Below, piece by piece: positions 1-6,057 of a DNA stretch of 8,631 bases (position 1 is its first letter; the number at the start of each line of letters is the position of its first letter). The stretch lies in contig DCBA01000138.1 in assembly GCA_002313255.1 (NCBI GenBank), positions 1 to 8,631 on the forward strand. Direction: 5' to 3'. The translations under genes and the position numbers were made by a program. The notes beneath the pieces are model-generated. The model made no database searches. It was not told the DNA's origin and saw nothing but the letters and a program-made list of their open reading frames with translations. The DNA is from Gammaproteobacteria bacterium UBA1119 (GTDB lineage: Bacteria > Pseudomonadota > Gammaproteobacteria > Pseudomonadales > Azotimanducaceae).

Positions 1-2
1 CG

Positions 3-146
3 CTTCGACTAAAAGACTGCTTGCGAATGATGGTACAGAACAGTTGGGATATTAGTTTATTCGCTCACGCTTTTGAGGTTTATGGATCAGGATACAAAGA
101 GCACATGATTGAAAAGATGATCAAAAAAGAGAAGGGGCACCAGTAA
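3..146 (+). CDS. Possible C-terminal end of an unidentified protein (runs in from left edge)
   Basis: A plus-strand frame is open from the left edge to a TAA at 144-146, giving 47 visible residues. Its start lies outside the window. The visible part is amphipathic and ends in a Lys-rich tail (EHMIEKMIKKEKGHQ), preceded by an aromatic-rich stretch (SWDISLFAHAFEVYGSGY). I do not recognise the family. By hand count the segment is about 40% GC, lower than sampled lines of the core genes (about 47-57%). It points toward the tRNA-Leu/secG operon, where the conserved gammaproteobacterial order would have rimP on the opposite strand. An open frame of this length can occur by chance (roughly one in ten for a single frame), so it may be spurious. 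No other frame over these bases is open along its whole length. Confidence 0.35.
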   Translation, partial: LRLKDCLRMMVQNSWDISLFAHAFEVYGSGYKEHMIEKMIKKEKGHQ

Positions 147-354
147 AACTACTTAGGCACCTCTTGTACAAACGTTCCCATCGCGTCATCCAAGTACTTC
201 TGTACTGGTACCTACGCCTCTGGCCGAGACCTGTCATGGCTCTTGAGGTTCGTTCAGGCTTCAGAGTAGACAAAACAGTAGGCACTTTTATGCCATTGAC
301 GATGAACTAGGTGACTGCCGCTATTGACGTAGTAACAGGGCTAATCAGTACGAA
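147..354. other. Intergenic stretch with no supported gene
   Basis: This stretch lies between the possible partial CDS and the 3' end of the tRNA. I see no coding region with a start and ribosome binding site on either strand. The frame of the upstream fragment stays open for 40 codons after its TAA, up to a TAG at 267-269, but the translation does not look like a protein family. A weak imperfect hairpin lies at 190-208 (CCA-A-GTAC, loop TTCT, GTACTGG, with one bulged A) and has no following T-run. A second tRNA (tRNA-Met is found here in some relatives), rimP, and an intrinsic terminator for the tRNA-Leu transcript were all looked for and not seen. Confidence 0.5.
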
Positions 355-441
355 TGGTGCCGAAGAGAGGACTCGAACCTCCACGGGCATAAGCCCACTA
401 CCCCCTCAAGGTAGCGTGTCTACCAATTCCACCACTTCGGC
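355..441 (-). tRNA. leuU: tRNA-Leu, anticodon GAG (leuU-like)
   Basis: On the minus strand this is an 87-nt type II tRNA. The acceptor stem GCCGAAG pairs with CTTCGGC, followed by discriminator A and an encoded CCA (355-357). The anticodon stem CTACC/GGTAG encloses the loop TTGAGGG, giving anticodon GAG, which reads CUC and CUU leucine codons. The long variable arm contains the helix GGGC/GCCC around TTAT, as expected for tRNA-Leu. The T-loop is TTCGAGT. Sequence and position just after secG match the E. coli leuU gene. Its 5' end is only 4 nt from the secG stop codon, so it has no room for its own promoter and must be cut out of the secG transcript, with RNase P making the 5' end. Confidence 0.97.
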
Positions 442-445
442 GCAT

Positions 446-880
446 TTATAATGGATCCGGAACGTCGGATTCTGCATCGGTCGATTGAGGCGCTAGCGAT
501 GGAAATTCATCGCCCGGATCCGCGTATTCTTGCGATTCCTCACTTTCGCCACCTGTAGGGAAATCACGTCCTGGCTCCAAGGATCGATCTTCTACTTGGG
601 AATCCGGCATCCCAATCCCTCTAATGGTATTAGCCTTTTCTCTGGCGGCATACGCGAGCCCGAACGCGATAAAGAAAAACCCAATCGCCAACCAAGCTGT
701 CGCCTTTGTAATAAACGAGGTTGTGCCCTGAGCTCCAAAAAGGGTGTTGGCTGAGCCGCTACCGAAAGCCGCACCTATATCCGCACCTTTGCCTTGCTGC
801 AAAAGTACTAACACGGCGAGCGCTACCGCATCCACGATAAGTAGTATTAATAAAACCGTTTCGAGTGTGTCAATATTCAA
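446..880 (-). CDS. secG: SecG, accessory subunit of the SecYEG protein translocon
   Basis: SecG is a small inner-membrane protein that supports SecA-driven export through SecYE. The 144-residue product has two predicted membrane helices (about residues 6-27 and 58-78). They are joined by the conserved loop of the family, QQGKGADIGAAFGSGSANTLFG at 28-49, shown here only as its key residues. The C-terminal tail (about 81-144) is long and acidic, with 17 Asp/Glu against 4 Lys/Arg by hand count; E. coli SecG totals 110 residues. The tail holds two similar motifs, EPGRDFP (102-108) and DPGDEFP (121-127). The start is TTG at 880-878, because a stop lies five codons upstream and no ATG or GTG lies between. 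That TTG overlaps the tpiA stop as TTGA. No Shine-Dalgarno sequence is visible, so translation is probably coupled to tpiA. The tRNA follows 4 nt after the TAA. Confidence 0.96.
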   Translation of the reverse strand: MNIDTLETVLLILLIVDAVALAVLVLLQQGKGADIGAAFGSGSANTLFGAQGTTSFITKATAWLAIGFFFIAFGLAYAAREKANTIRGIGMPDSQVEDRSLEPGRDFPTGGESEESQEYADPGDEFPSLAPQSTDAESDVPDPL

Positions 881-1620
881 CGCGATACCGATTTACAGAT
901 TTTTGCGAATTCCTTGAATTCAAGCGATGCTCCTCCCACCAGACCTCCGTCGATATCCCCCTCTGCAAACAATTCAGCTGCAGTATTCGCGTTCACACTA
1001 CCGCCGTACAAAACCCTGGTATTTTTCGCAGTCGTTGCATCGGATTTCGTCAGAAAAGCTCTGATAAACGCGTGCATTGATTGGGCTTGATCCGGTCTCG
1101 CCGTTTCTCCTGTACCTATTGCCCAAACCGGTTCATAAGCAATAACCGCGTTCGCGAATGCCTTATTTCCCACGCTTTTTAGAATGACATCGATCTGTCC
1201 TGCCACGACAGATTCCGCCCTACCTTCCAGTCTCTCTTCGAGAGATTCACCGACGCACAATAGCGGAGTAAGCCCCGCACGCTGGCACGCAATAAATTTT
1301 TCAGCAACTAGCACGTCAGATTCACCAAACAAATTACGTCTTTCAGAGTGTCCAACTAATCCGTACGTAGCACCCGAATCCACGGCCATTTCTGCACTGA
1401 TTTCTCCAGTGTACGCACCGCTACTAACGTTACACACATTCTGCACACCGACTGAAATCGAACGCTCTGCAAAACCTTCGGTCAATATCGACGTATAAAG
1501 AAAAGGAGGGAAAAGCACGACGTCAAGTGAACCGTCCGCATCAAAGTGCTGCAGGAATTCGCGACAAATAGCCCTGGAACCATTCATCTTCCAATTGGCA
1601 GCAACCATCGGGGCACGCAC
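877..1620 (-). CDS. tpiA: Triosephosphate isomerase
   Basis: TpiA interconverts dihydroxyacetone phosphate and glyceraldehyde 3-phosphate in cytoplasmic glycolysis and gluconeogenesis, working as a homodimeric TIM barrel. The 247-residue product has the usual length and all active-site elements: N9 and K11 in AANWKMNG, the electrophile H91 in GHSERR, and the catalytic base E163 in AYEPVWAIGTGE. The latter includes the mobile phosphate-gripping loop (about 166-176). The terminal phosphate motifs YGGSVN (205-210) and GGLVGGASL (225-233) are also present. The chosen start is GTG at 1620-1618, which yields the family-typical MRxPxVAANWKMNG beginning. A purine-rich GGAAGAG lies just upstream (1629-1623). 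An ATG at codon 5 (1608-1606) has no ribosome binding site. The gene lies 49 nt after glmM and its TGA overlaps the secG start, so the three probably form one transcription unit. Confidence 0.97.
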   Translation of the reverse strand: MRAPMVAANWKMNGSRAICREFLQHFDADGSLDVVLFPPFLYTSILTEGFAERSISVGVQNVCNVSSGAYTGEISAEMAVDSGATYGLVGHSERRNLFGESDVLVAEKFIACQRAGLTPLLCVGESLEERLEGRAESVVAGQIDVILKSVGNKAFANAVIAYEPVWAIGTGETARPDQAQSMHAFIRAFLTKSDATTAKNTRVLYGGSVNANTAAELFAEGDIDGGLVGGASLEFKEFAKICKSVSR

Positions 1621-1669
1621 CGCTCTTCCACCAGTCGCAAAGGGCCCAGGATAGTAGCAAGCACGTTCC

Positions 1670-3037
1670 TTATTGTGAACGCAAAGTTCCAGCCCGCGTA
1701 TCCACCGAGGTAAGCGCTACATCTGCGATCCTCTCCGCATATCGGCGGACGTCCATAGGATTCTTCCCCTCAACCATAACCCTCAACAGTGGCTCCGTAC
1801 CGGACGGGCGAACCAATACCCGGCCAACTCCCCCTAGCTTTCCCTCGACGTCACGAATTGCATTGACAACGTTAGGATGATTCACCACACCACCCGGATC
1901 TTCCATAGCAACGTTCATCATTTCTTGCGGTAATTTCGTCATGCCCCTTTTAAGATCTGACAAAGAACGATTCAGCGAGACCATCGCGACAAGCACCTGG
2001 AGAGCAGAAACGATCCCATCGCCAGTTGTCGCCCAATCGAGACAAATGATATGTCCGGAACTTTCACCGCCCAGCACCCAACCTTTGTCACGCATTAGCT
2101 CTACCACATAACGATCGCCGACCTTTGCTCTCTCGAACGGAATACCCAGACCCTCAAACGCTTGCTGGAGCCCGCCGTTGGACATTTCAGTTCCAACAAC
2201 ACCTCCACAAAATCGATTCCGCATCCGCATCGAGAGGGCGATCACATATAGCAGTTCGTCGCCGTCGACAATTTCTCCCTCCGAGTCAACCATTATTACG
2301 CGATCGCCATCTCCATCGAGCGCGATTCCTACATCGGCACTTAACTCCAAAACTTTTTCCCGCAGAAGCTCTGGATACGTTGATCCGCAATTTTTATTGA
2401 TATTCGAACCATCGGGATCAACCGAAATCCCAATGACATCGGCGTCTAGTTCACGGTACACGCGGGGAGCTACGGCATACGCAGCGCCATTCGCACAGTC
2501 CAAAACAACCTTTAGTCCATCAAGTCGTATCCGCGAATCAACGGTTTCTTTACAAAACTCGATATATCGACCGCGCGCATCATCGATGCGAAAGACGTGG
2601 CCCAAATTCGACGCAATAACAGGAGGCAGCGGCGTATTAAGCTGTCTTTCAATCGATAGCTCCATCGCGTCACTAAGCTTGTTCGCTTCACTGTCGAAAA
2701 ACTTAAGCCCGTTATCTTCAAAAGGATTGTGGGAAGCGCTTATGACAATCCCGAGATCACCACGCATCGTGCGCGTCATGTACGCAACTGCGGGAGTAGG
2801 AATAGGACCCAGCAGCGCCACATCAACTCCTGCGGACGACAACCCAGCCTCCAACGCAGACTCCAGCATGTAACCAGAATTTCTTGTGTCCTTCCCAAGA
2901 ATTACAAGCGGCCTTCGTCCCTTTGCAGAGAGAGTCCTGCCGACAGACCGCCCCAATTTCAAAAAGAAATCAGGGTTAATAAGGTCGTCGCCAACGCGTC
3001 CGCGAATGCCATCGGTTCCGAAATACTGCTTACTCAA
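1670..3037 (-). CDS. glmM: Phosphoglucosamine mutase
   Basis: GlmM converts glucosamine-6-phosphate to glucosamine-1-phosphate, the step before UDP-GlcNAc formation by GlmU. It feeds peptidoglycan and lipopolysaccharide synthesis in the cytoplasm. The 455-residue product is a complete four-domain alpha-D-phosphohexomutase. It has the N-terminal FGTDGIRG (6-13) and the active-site loop ISASHNP with phosphoserine S102. The metal loop DGDGDR has D241, D243 and D245. The sugar-binding loop GGESSGHI is at 323-330 and the phosphate-binding RPSGTEP at 410-416. S102 and the three aspartates fall on the same numbers as in E. coli. The start is TTG at 3037-3035, with GGGAGG 4 nt upstream and an in-frame stop five codons upstream, so no longer form is possible. 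In most gammaproteobacteria folP precedes glmM; here ftsH does directly, after a 123-nt gap. Confidence 0.98.
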   Translation of the reverse strand: MSKQYFGTDGIRGRVGDDLINPDFFLKLGRSVGRTLSAKGRRPLVILGKDTRNSGYMLESALEAGLSSAGVDVALLGPIPTPAVAYMTRTMRGDLGIVISASHNPFEDNGLKFFDSEANKLSDAMELSIERQLNTPLPPVIASNLGHVFRIDDARGRYIEFCKETVDSRIRLDGLKVVLDCANGAAYAVAPRVYRELDADVIGISVDPDGSNINKNCGSTYPELLREKVLELSADVGIALDGDGDRVIMVDSEGEIVDGDELLYVIALSMRMRNRFCGGVVGTEMSNGGLQQAFEGLGIPFERAKVGDRYVVELMRDKGWVLGGESSGHIICLDWATTGDGIVSALQVLVAMVSLNRSLSDLKRGMTKLPQEMMNVAMEDPGGVVNHPNVVNAIRDVEGKLGGVGRVLVRPSGTEPLLRVMVEGKNPMDVRRYAERIADVALTSVDTRAGTLRSQ

Positions 3038-3160
3038 AACGCCTCCCGTTCAAGAAGGGAACCAGGTAGGAGCTCCGGATCAAGCAAACCTCAGAGACAT
3101 TTCCCACTCGTACGTTCTGATTGAGATTCAGCAAACAATCGGCTTCGTTTGGTGGGTAGC
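3038..3160. other. ftsH-glmM gap where folP is usually found
   Basis: These 123 nt separate the ftsH stop from the glmM start. No dihydropteroate synthase gene or recognisable remnant is present. One minus-strand frame is open for about 41 codons and ends in a TAA overlapping the glmM start, but it has no ATG, no ribosome binding site and no resemblance to a known family that I can see. Short inverted repeats occur (GATTG/CAATC, CCCAC/GTGGG), none with a T-run, so no intrinsic terminator is evident. I found no convincing -35/-10 pair. Read-through from ftsH into glmM is the simplest reading. Confidence 0.55.
3042..3061 (-). promoter_or_regulatory. glmM ribosome binding site with possible occluding hairpin
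   Basis: GGGAGG (3047-3042 on the minus strand) lies 4 nt before the TTG start of glmM and fixes that start. In the RNA, UUCCC (3061-3057) could pair with GGGAG (3047-3043) across a 9-nt loop. That is five pairs including one G-U, and would cover the Shine-Dalgarno sequence. The Shine-Dalgarno call is well supported. The hairpin is short and may be a coincidence. Confidence 0.6.
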
Positions 3161-5068
3161 TTAAGTTTCCTCTAGAGGATCGCCGACGGAACCTTCTTGA
3201 CTGTTTTTGTCGTTATTGGTTTCCGATGTAATAACGCCTTCATCGGGTGCTCTAGGCTTTGCACCCGCCATTATGTCACCGACTTGAGCCGTCGATAACG
3301 TCTCGTATTCCATCAAGGCATCGGCCATTACGTGGAGTTTCTCTACGTTGTCTTGCAGAATCTTTTTCGCTCTTTTATAGCAACCATCGATAATTTTTCT
3401 GACCTCTTCGTCAATTTCCCTGGCGGTCTGCGAAGAAATCGTTTTCGATTGCGTACCAGCGGACATGCCCAGAAACACCTCTCCTTCCTCATCGTCATAT
3501 TTCACTGGGCCCATCCTTTCCGATAGCCCCCATTTAGTAACCATATTACGCGCGAGCTGAGTAGCTCGCTCTATATCGTTGGATGCTCCAGTGGTCACCC
3601 CATCCGCACCACTTATCAATTCCTCCGCAATACGGCCGCCCAGTAAAGAGCAAATTTGGGACTCTACCGACCGCCGACTGTGGCTATAACGATCCTCCTC
3701 TGGCAAAAACATGGTGACACCGAGTGCTCTACCTCGAGGAACGATGGTAATTTTGTAAAGTTGATCGTGATCGGGGACTGTATATCCAACTATCGCATGT
3801 CCAGACTCGTGATACGCCGTATTCAGTTTTTCTTTCTCGGACATCACCATCGACTTACGTTCCGCGCCCATCATGACTTTATCTTTAGCCTTTTCGAATT
3901 CCTCCATTTCAACCAACCGTTTACCGCCACGGGCAGCAAAAAGTGCGGCTTCATTAACAATATTTTCGAGGTCGGCGCCAGAAAATCCCGGGGTTCCGCG
4001 TGCCAAAATCGACGGTTCAACGTCATCTGAAATCGGAACTTTCCGCATGTGAACATTTAATATTTGTTCTCGCCCTCGAATATCCGGCAAGGAGACAACG
4101 ACCTGTCGATCAAAACGTCCGGGCCTCAACAAAGCTGGGTCAAGGACATCTGGCCTATTCGTCGCAGCAATGACGATGACGCCATTATTAGGTTCAAATC
4201 CATCCATCTCGACCAACAGTTGATTGAGGGTTTGTTCGCGCTCATCGTGACCGCCACCCAAGCCCGCTCCCCGATGGCGGCCCACCGCGTCGATTTCATC
4301 AATAAAAATGATGCACGGAGCTTGTTTCTTGCCCTGTTCAAACATATCGCGTACGCGAGAGGCACCGACACCGACAAACATCTCGACAAAGTCCGAGCCG
4401 GATATCGTAAAAAAGGGAACTTTTGCTTCGCCGGCTATTGCCTTAGCAAGCAGGGTCTTTCCGGTTCCCGGCGCGCCAATCATGAGCGTGCCACGAGGAA
4501 TACGACCACCCAACCGCTGAAACTTACCGGGGTCCATGAGAAATTCAACGAGCTCCTGGACTTCTTCCTTAGCTTCGTCCACGCCTGCAACATCATCAAA
4601 CGTAGTCTTGATCTGATCTTCAGACAGCAAACGGGCTTTACTTTTGCCAAACGCCAAGGGACCGCCTCGGCCCCCAACTCCACCCTGCATTTGCCTCATA
4701 AAAAGCATGAAGACGGCGATAATGATCAGGATAGGAAAGCTTGCGATCAGTAGCTGAGCCCAAAATCCTTCGGTTTCGGCTTCTTTCCCCACGATCTCGA
4801 CGTCGTGTTCCATCAAATCGTCTAATAGTCTCGGGTCCGGCGCCGGGATAATGACCTTAAAACGAGAAGTATCCTTCCGAATCACCGTTAGGTATTCATG
4901 CTTACCATCGAATTCGACCTGGCGAATCTCGTTACGGTTTACCTGTTCGATAAAGTCGGAGTAGCTGATTTCCTGTGGCTCACTCACCCCGCTAAAATTA
5001 TTAAACACGGTCAGTAGGACAGCGGCGATAATTAGCCAAAGCAGGATATTTTTTCCCATATCGTTCAA
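3161..5068 (-). CDS. ftsH: FtsH, ATP-dependent zinc metalloprotease
   Basis: FtsH is a hexameric inner-membrane AAA protease that degrades misassembled membrane proteins and regulators; in E. coli these include LpxC and sigma-32. The 635 residues show TM1 (about 7-25), a periplasmic domain, TM2 (about 103-124) and the RQMQGG linker. The AAA module has Walker A GAPGTGKT (198-205), pore loop FVG (231-233), Walker B IIFIDEID (253-260) and a second region of homology with R315 and R318. The protease domain has HESGH (zinc ligands H420 and H424, catalytic E421) and third ligand D498 in [10 protein letters not shown]. The start is TTG at 5068-5066, with a perfect AGGAGG 8 nt upstream. This gives MNDMGKN, like the longer E. 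coli form MSDMAKN. The ATG at codon 4 is 17 nt from that site, too far. Normally rlmE precedes and folP follows; neither is here. Confidence 0.98.
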   Translation of the reverse strand: MNDMGKNILLWLIIAAVLLTVFNNFSGVSEPQEISYSDFIEQVNRNEIRQVEFDGKHEYLTVIRKDTSRFKVIIPAPDPRLLDDLMEHDVEIVGKEAETEGFWAQLLIASFPILIIIAVFMLFMRQMQGGVGGRGGPLAFGKSKARLLSEDQIKTTFDDVAGVDEAKEEVQELVEFLMDPGKFQRLGGRIPRGTLMIGAPGTGKTLLAKAIAGEAKVPFFTISGSDFVEMFVGVGASRVRDMFEQGKKQAPCIIFIDEIDAVGRHRGAGLGGGHDEREQTLNQLLVEMDGFEPNNGVIVIAATNRPDVLDPALLRPGRFDRQVVVSLPDIRGREQILNVHMRKVPISDDVEPSILARGTPGFSGADLENIVNEAALFAARGGKRLVEMEEFEKAKDKVMMGAERKSMVMSEKEKLNTAYHESGHAIVGYTVPDHDQLYKITIVPRGRALGVTMFLPEEDRYSHSRRSVESQICSLLGGRIAEELISGADGVTTGASNDIERATQLARNMVTKWGLSERMGPVKYDDEEGEVFLGMSAGTQSKTISSQTAREIDEEVRKIIDGCYKRAKKILQDNVEKLHVMADALMEYETLSTAQVGDIMAGAKPRAPDEGVITSETNNDKNSQEGSVGDPLEET

Positions 5069-5076
5069 AGACTTAT

Positions 5077-5082
5077 CCTCCT
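5077..5082 (-). promoter_or_regulatory. ftsH Shine-Dalgarno sequence
   Basis: The minus strand reads AGGAGG followed by ATAAGTCT and then TTG. The 8-nt spacing is ideal for the TTG at 5068 and poor (17 nt) for the ATG at 5059, so this site decides the ftsH start. Confidence 0.85.
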
Positions 5083-5101
5083 AGCACGCGGTACCAGGAC
5101 A

Positions 5102-5154
5102 CCACTTTCCGGGCTCGATAGACTACACCAGGTAAGTGGCTCCGGCTATCAAGC
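5102..5154 (-). promoter_or_regulatory. Candidate structured leader RNA upstream of ftsH
   Basis: In minus-strand RNA, GCUUGAUAG (5154-5146) pairs with CUAUCGAGC (5121-5113), giving nine pairs, one of them G-U. A second perfect six-pair helix joins CCACUU (5139-5134), inside that loop, to AAGUGG (5107-5102), beyond it. The two helices cross in H-type pseudoknot topology and can form together only if the 5-nt linker 5112-5108 can span the nine-pair stem; otherwise they are alternatives. The element ends 19 nt before the ftsH Shine-Dalgarno sequence. On plus-strand RNA the long helix would have a C-A mismatch, so the pairing favours the ftsH transcript. This is pattern reading only; function and even transcription of the whole element are inferred. 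Confidence 0.3.
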
Positions 5155-5195
5155 AATATTTGGGCGGAATGAGACTTTACAAGTGATAGATTATT
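5155..5195 (-). promoter_or_regulatory. Weak candidate sigma-70 promoters for ftsH
   Basis: The 191-nt divergent gap between ftsH and yhbY must hold promoters in both directions if both genes are independently transcribed. Toward ftsH, TTGTAA (5182-5177) and AATATT (5160-5155) are 16 nt apart, each matching four of six consensus bases. AATAAT (5195-5190) matches five of six -10 bases but has only a poor -35, CCGACA (5220-5215), at 19 nt. Toward yhbY I found no pair with good spacing. None of these is strong. Confidence 0.22.
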
Positions 5196-5259
5196 CTCGG
5201 CCAGATAAAAACCATGTCGGTTCGTCCCCGCGACTTCGACACGCAATTTTCACCAACAT

Positions 5260-5565
5260 ATGCAGATCATGGATACAAAAGTACTAAAGGCTATTGCACA
5301 TCATCTCGATCCAATCGTAAGCATTGGTAACGCAGGATTATCAACAAGCGTCATTGCCGAATTGAAACGCGCCATCTCAGATCATGAATTGATCAAAATA
5401 CGGTTGAACGTCGAAGATAGAAAATTTCGACGCGAACTCGCCAACGAGGTCGCACAACTGCTATGCGCAAAGTTGGTTCAGCAAATAGGGAAGGTCTTTG
5501 TGGTGTATCGCCCTAACGAGCAAACTTGCCCCGCTCTATCAAACATCACGCGTTTTGGGCATTAA
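5260..5565 (+). CDS. yhbY: YhbY, CRM-domain RNA-binding ribosome assembly protein
   Basis: YhbY is a small CRS1-YhbY (CRM) domain protein that associates with pre-50S particles in E. coli. The 101-residue product contains the single CRM domain almost end to end. It has the GxxG RNA-contact loop GNAG (23-26) after the AHHLDPIVSIG segment, the conserved HELIKIR strand (42-48), and the closing IGKVFVVYRP (76-85). About 16 residues follow, as in the E. coli protein. Two in-frame ATGs are possible, 5260 and 5269; neither has a clear Shine-Dalgarno sequence. The second gives MDTKVLKAIAHHL, closer to the length of the E. coli N-terminus, so the true start is uncertain by three codons. It is the only clear plus-strand gene: divergent from ftsH (191 nt) and convergent with greA (18 nt), with no terminator visible between them. 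Its usual divergent partner rlmE is missing. Confidence 0.93.
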   Translation: MQIMDTKVLKAIAHHLDPIVSIGNAGLSTSVIAELKRAISDHELIKIRLNVEDRKFRRELANEVAQLLCAKLVQQIGKVFVVYRPNEQTCPALSNITRFGH

Positions 5566-5583
5566 CTACACAAAAACCTGGCT

Positions 5584-6057
5584 TCAAAGATGTTCAACAG
5601 TATCGACTTCGTATTCGCGCTCACCATCGGGTGATTTTACGACCACGGTATCGCCGAGACTTTTACCCACCATCGCCCTCGCCATCGGAGATAACACCGA
5701 GATCTTATCTTCTTTAATGTCAGCTTCATCTTCTCCGACAATTTTGTATCTCACTTCCTGATGAATACCTTGTTCTACCAACGTCACGGTGCAGCCAAAT
5801 ACAACTTTTCCGCTTGGGCTGATCTTTGTTATGTCGATAACTTGAGCATCACTGAGCTTGGCTTCAATCTCTTGTATTCGCCCTTCCGTAAAACCCTGTT
5901 GCTCTTTAGCTGCATGATATTCAGCATTCTCACGCAAATCGCCATGCTCTCGAGCCTCGGCAATCGAGAGAGTCACAGACGGCCGCACAACGCGTTTGAG
6001 ATGCGTCAATTCTCCTCTCAGTTTCGCAGCACCCTCCACGGTCATGGGCGTAGTCAC
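5584..6057 (-). CDS. greA: Transcription elongation factor GreA
   Basis: GreA enters the secondary channel of RNA polymerase and stimulates cleavage of backtracked RNA, rescuing stalled complexes. The 157-residue product has the normal length. It comprises an N-terminal coiled coil (about 10-75) whose tip carries the acidic residues D40 and E43 in [18 protein letters not shown] (equivalent to E. coli D41 and E44), then the FKBP-like C-terminal domain (about 80-157) with IVGEDEAD and [14 protein letters not shown]. The start chosen is GTG at 6057-6055, with GAGG 9 nt upstream (6070-6067). The ATG at codon 5 lacks such a site, and family members usually carry a few residues before the PMT motif. 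The GTG overlaps the carB stop as GTGA, implying translational coupling to carB. It converges on yhbY with an 18-nt gap. Confidence 0.97.
   Translation of the reverse strand: MTTPMTVEGAAKLRGELTHLKRVVRPSVTLSIAEAREHGDLRENAEYHAAKEQQGFTEGRIQEIEAKLSDAQVIDITKISPSGKVVFGCTVTLVEQGIHQEVRYKIVGEDEADIKEDKISVLSPMARAMVGKSLGDTVVVKSPDGEREYEVDTVEHL

Noticed and set aside
190..208. Hairpin CCA-A-GTAC / GTACTGG as a terminator for either converging transcript
   Set aside because: The stem is about seven pairs with a bulge and there is no T-run on either strand.
147..266. In-frame continuation for 40 codons after the TAA of the left-edge fragment, as a possible stop-codon read-through
   Set aside because: The added residues look like random translation, there is no read-through context that I recognise, and the identity of the fragment itself is uncertain.
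1..354. Attachment-site copy of the tRNA-Leu 3' end, which would mark an integrated element
   Set aside because: I looked for repeats of the sequence at 355-375 and found none in the window.
2178..2873. 231-codon open frame on the plus strand, antisense to glmM
   Set aside because: The translation is Ser/Thr/Pro-rich low complexity and resembles no family; it lies wholly over the well-supported glmM and is a shadow of its codon bias.
3041..3113. Small 26-codon frame starting at a GTG and ending in a TAA that overlaps the glmM start, as a leader peptide or folP remnant
   Set aside because: It has no ribosome binding site, and the residues do not resemble the FolP C-terminus; its length is easily reached by chance.
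4064..4753. 229-codon open frame on the plus strand, antisense to ftsH
   Set aside because: It mirrors the AAA domain of ftsH, has no ribosome binding site that I can see, and has no recognisable domain.
5212..5240. Possible sigma-32 promoter toward ftsH (GTCGAA, 14 nt, CCGACATG), as known upstream of rlmE-ftsH in E. coli
   Set aside because: Both elements match the heat-shock consensus poorly, so the likeness may come from expectation rather than sequence.
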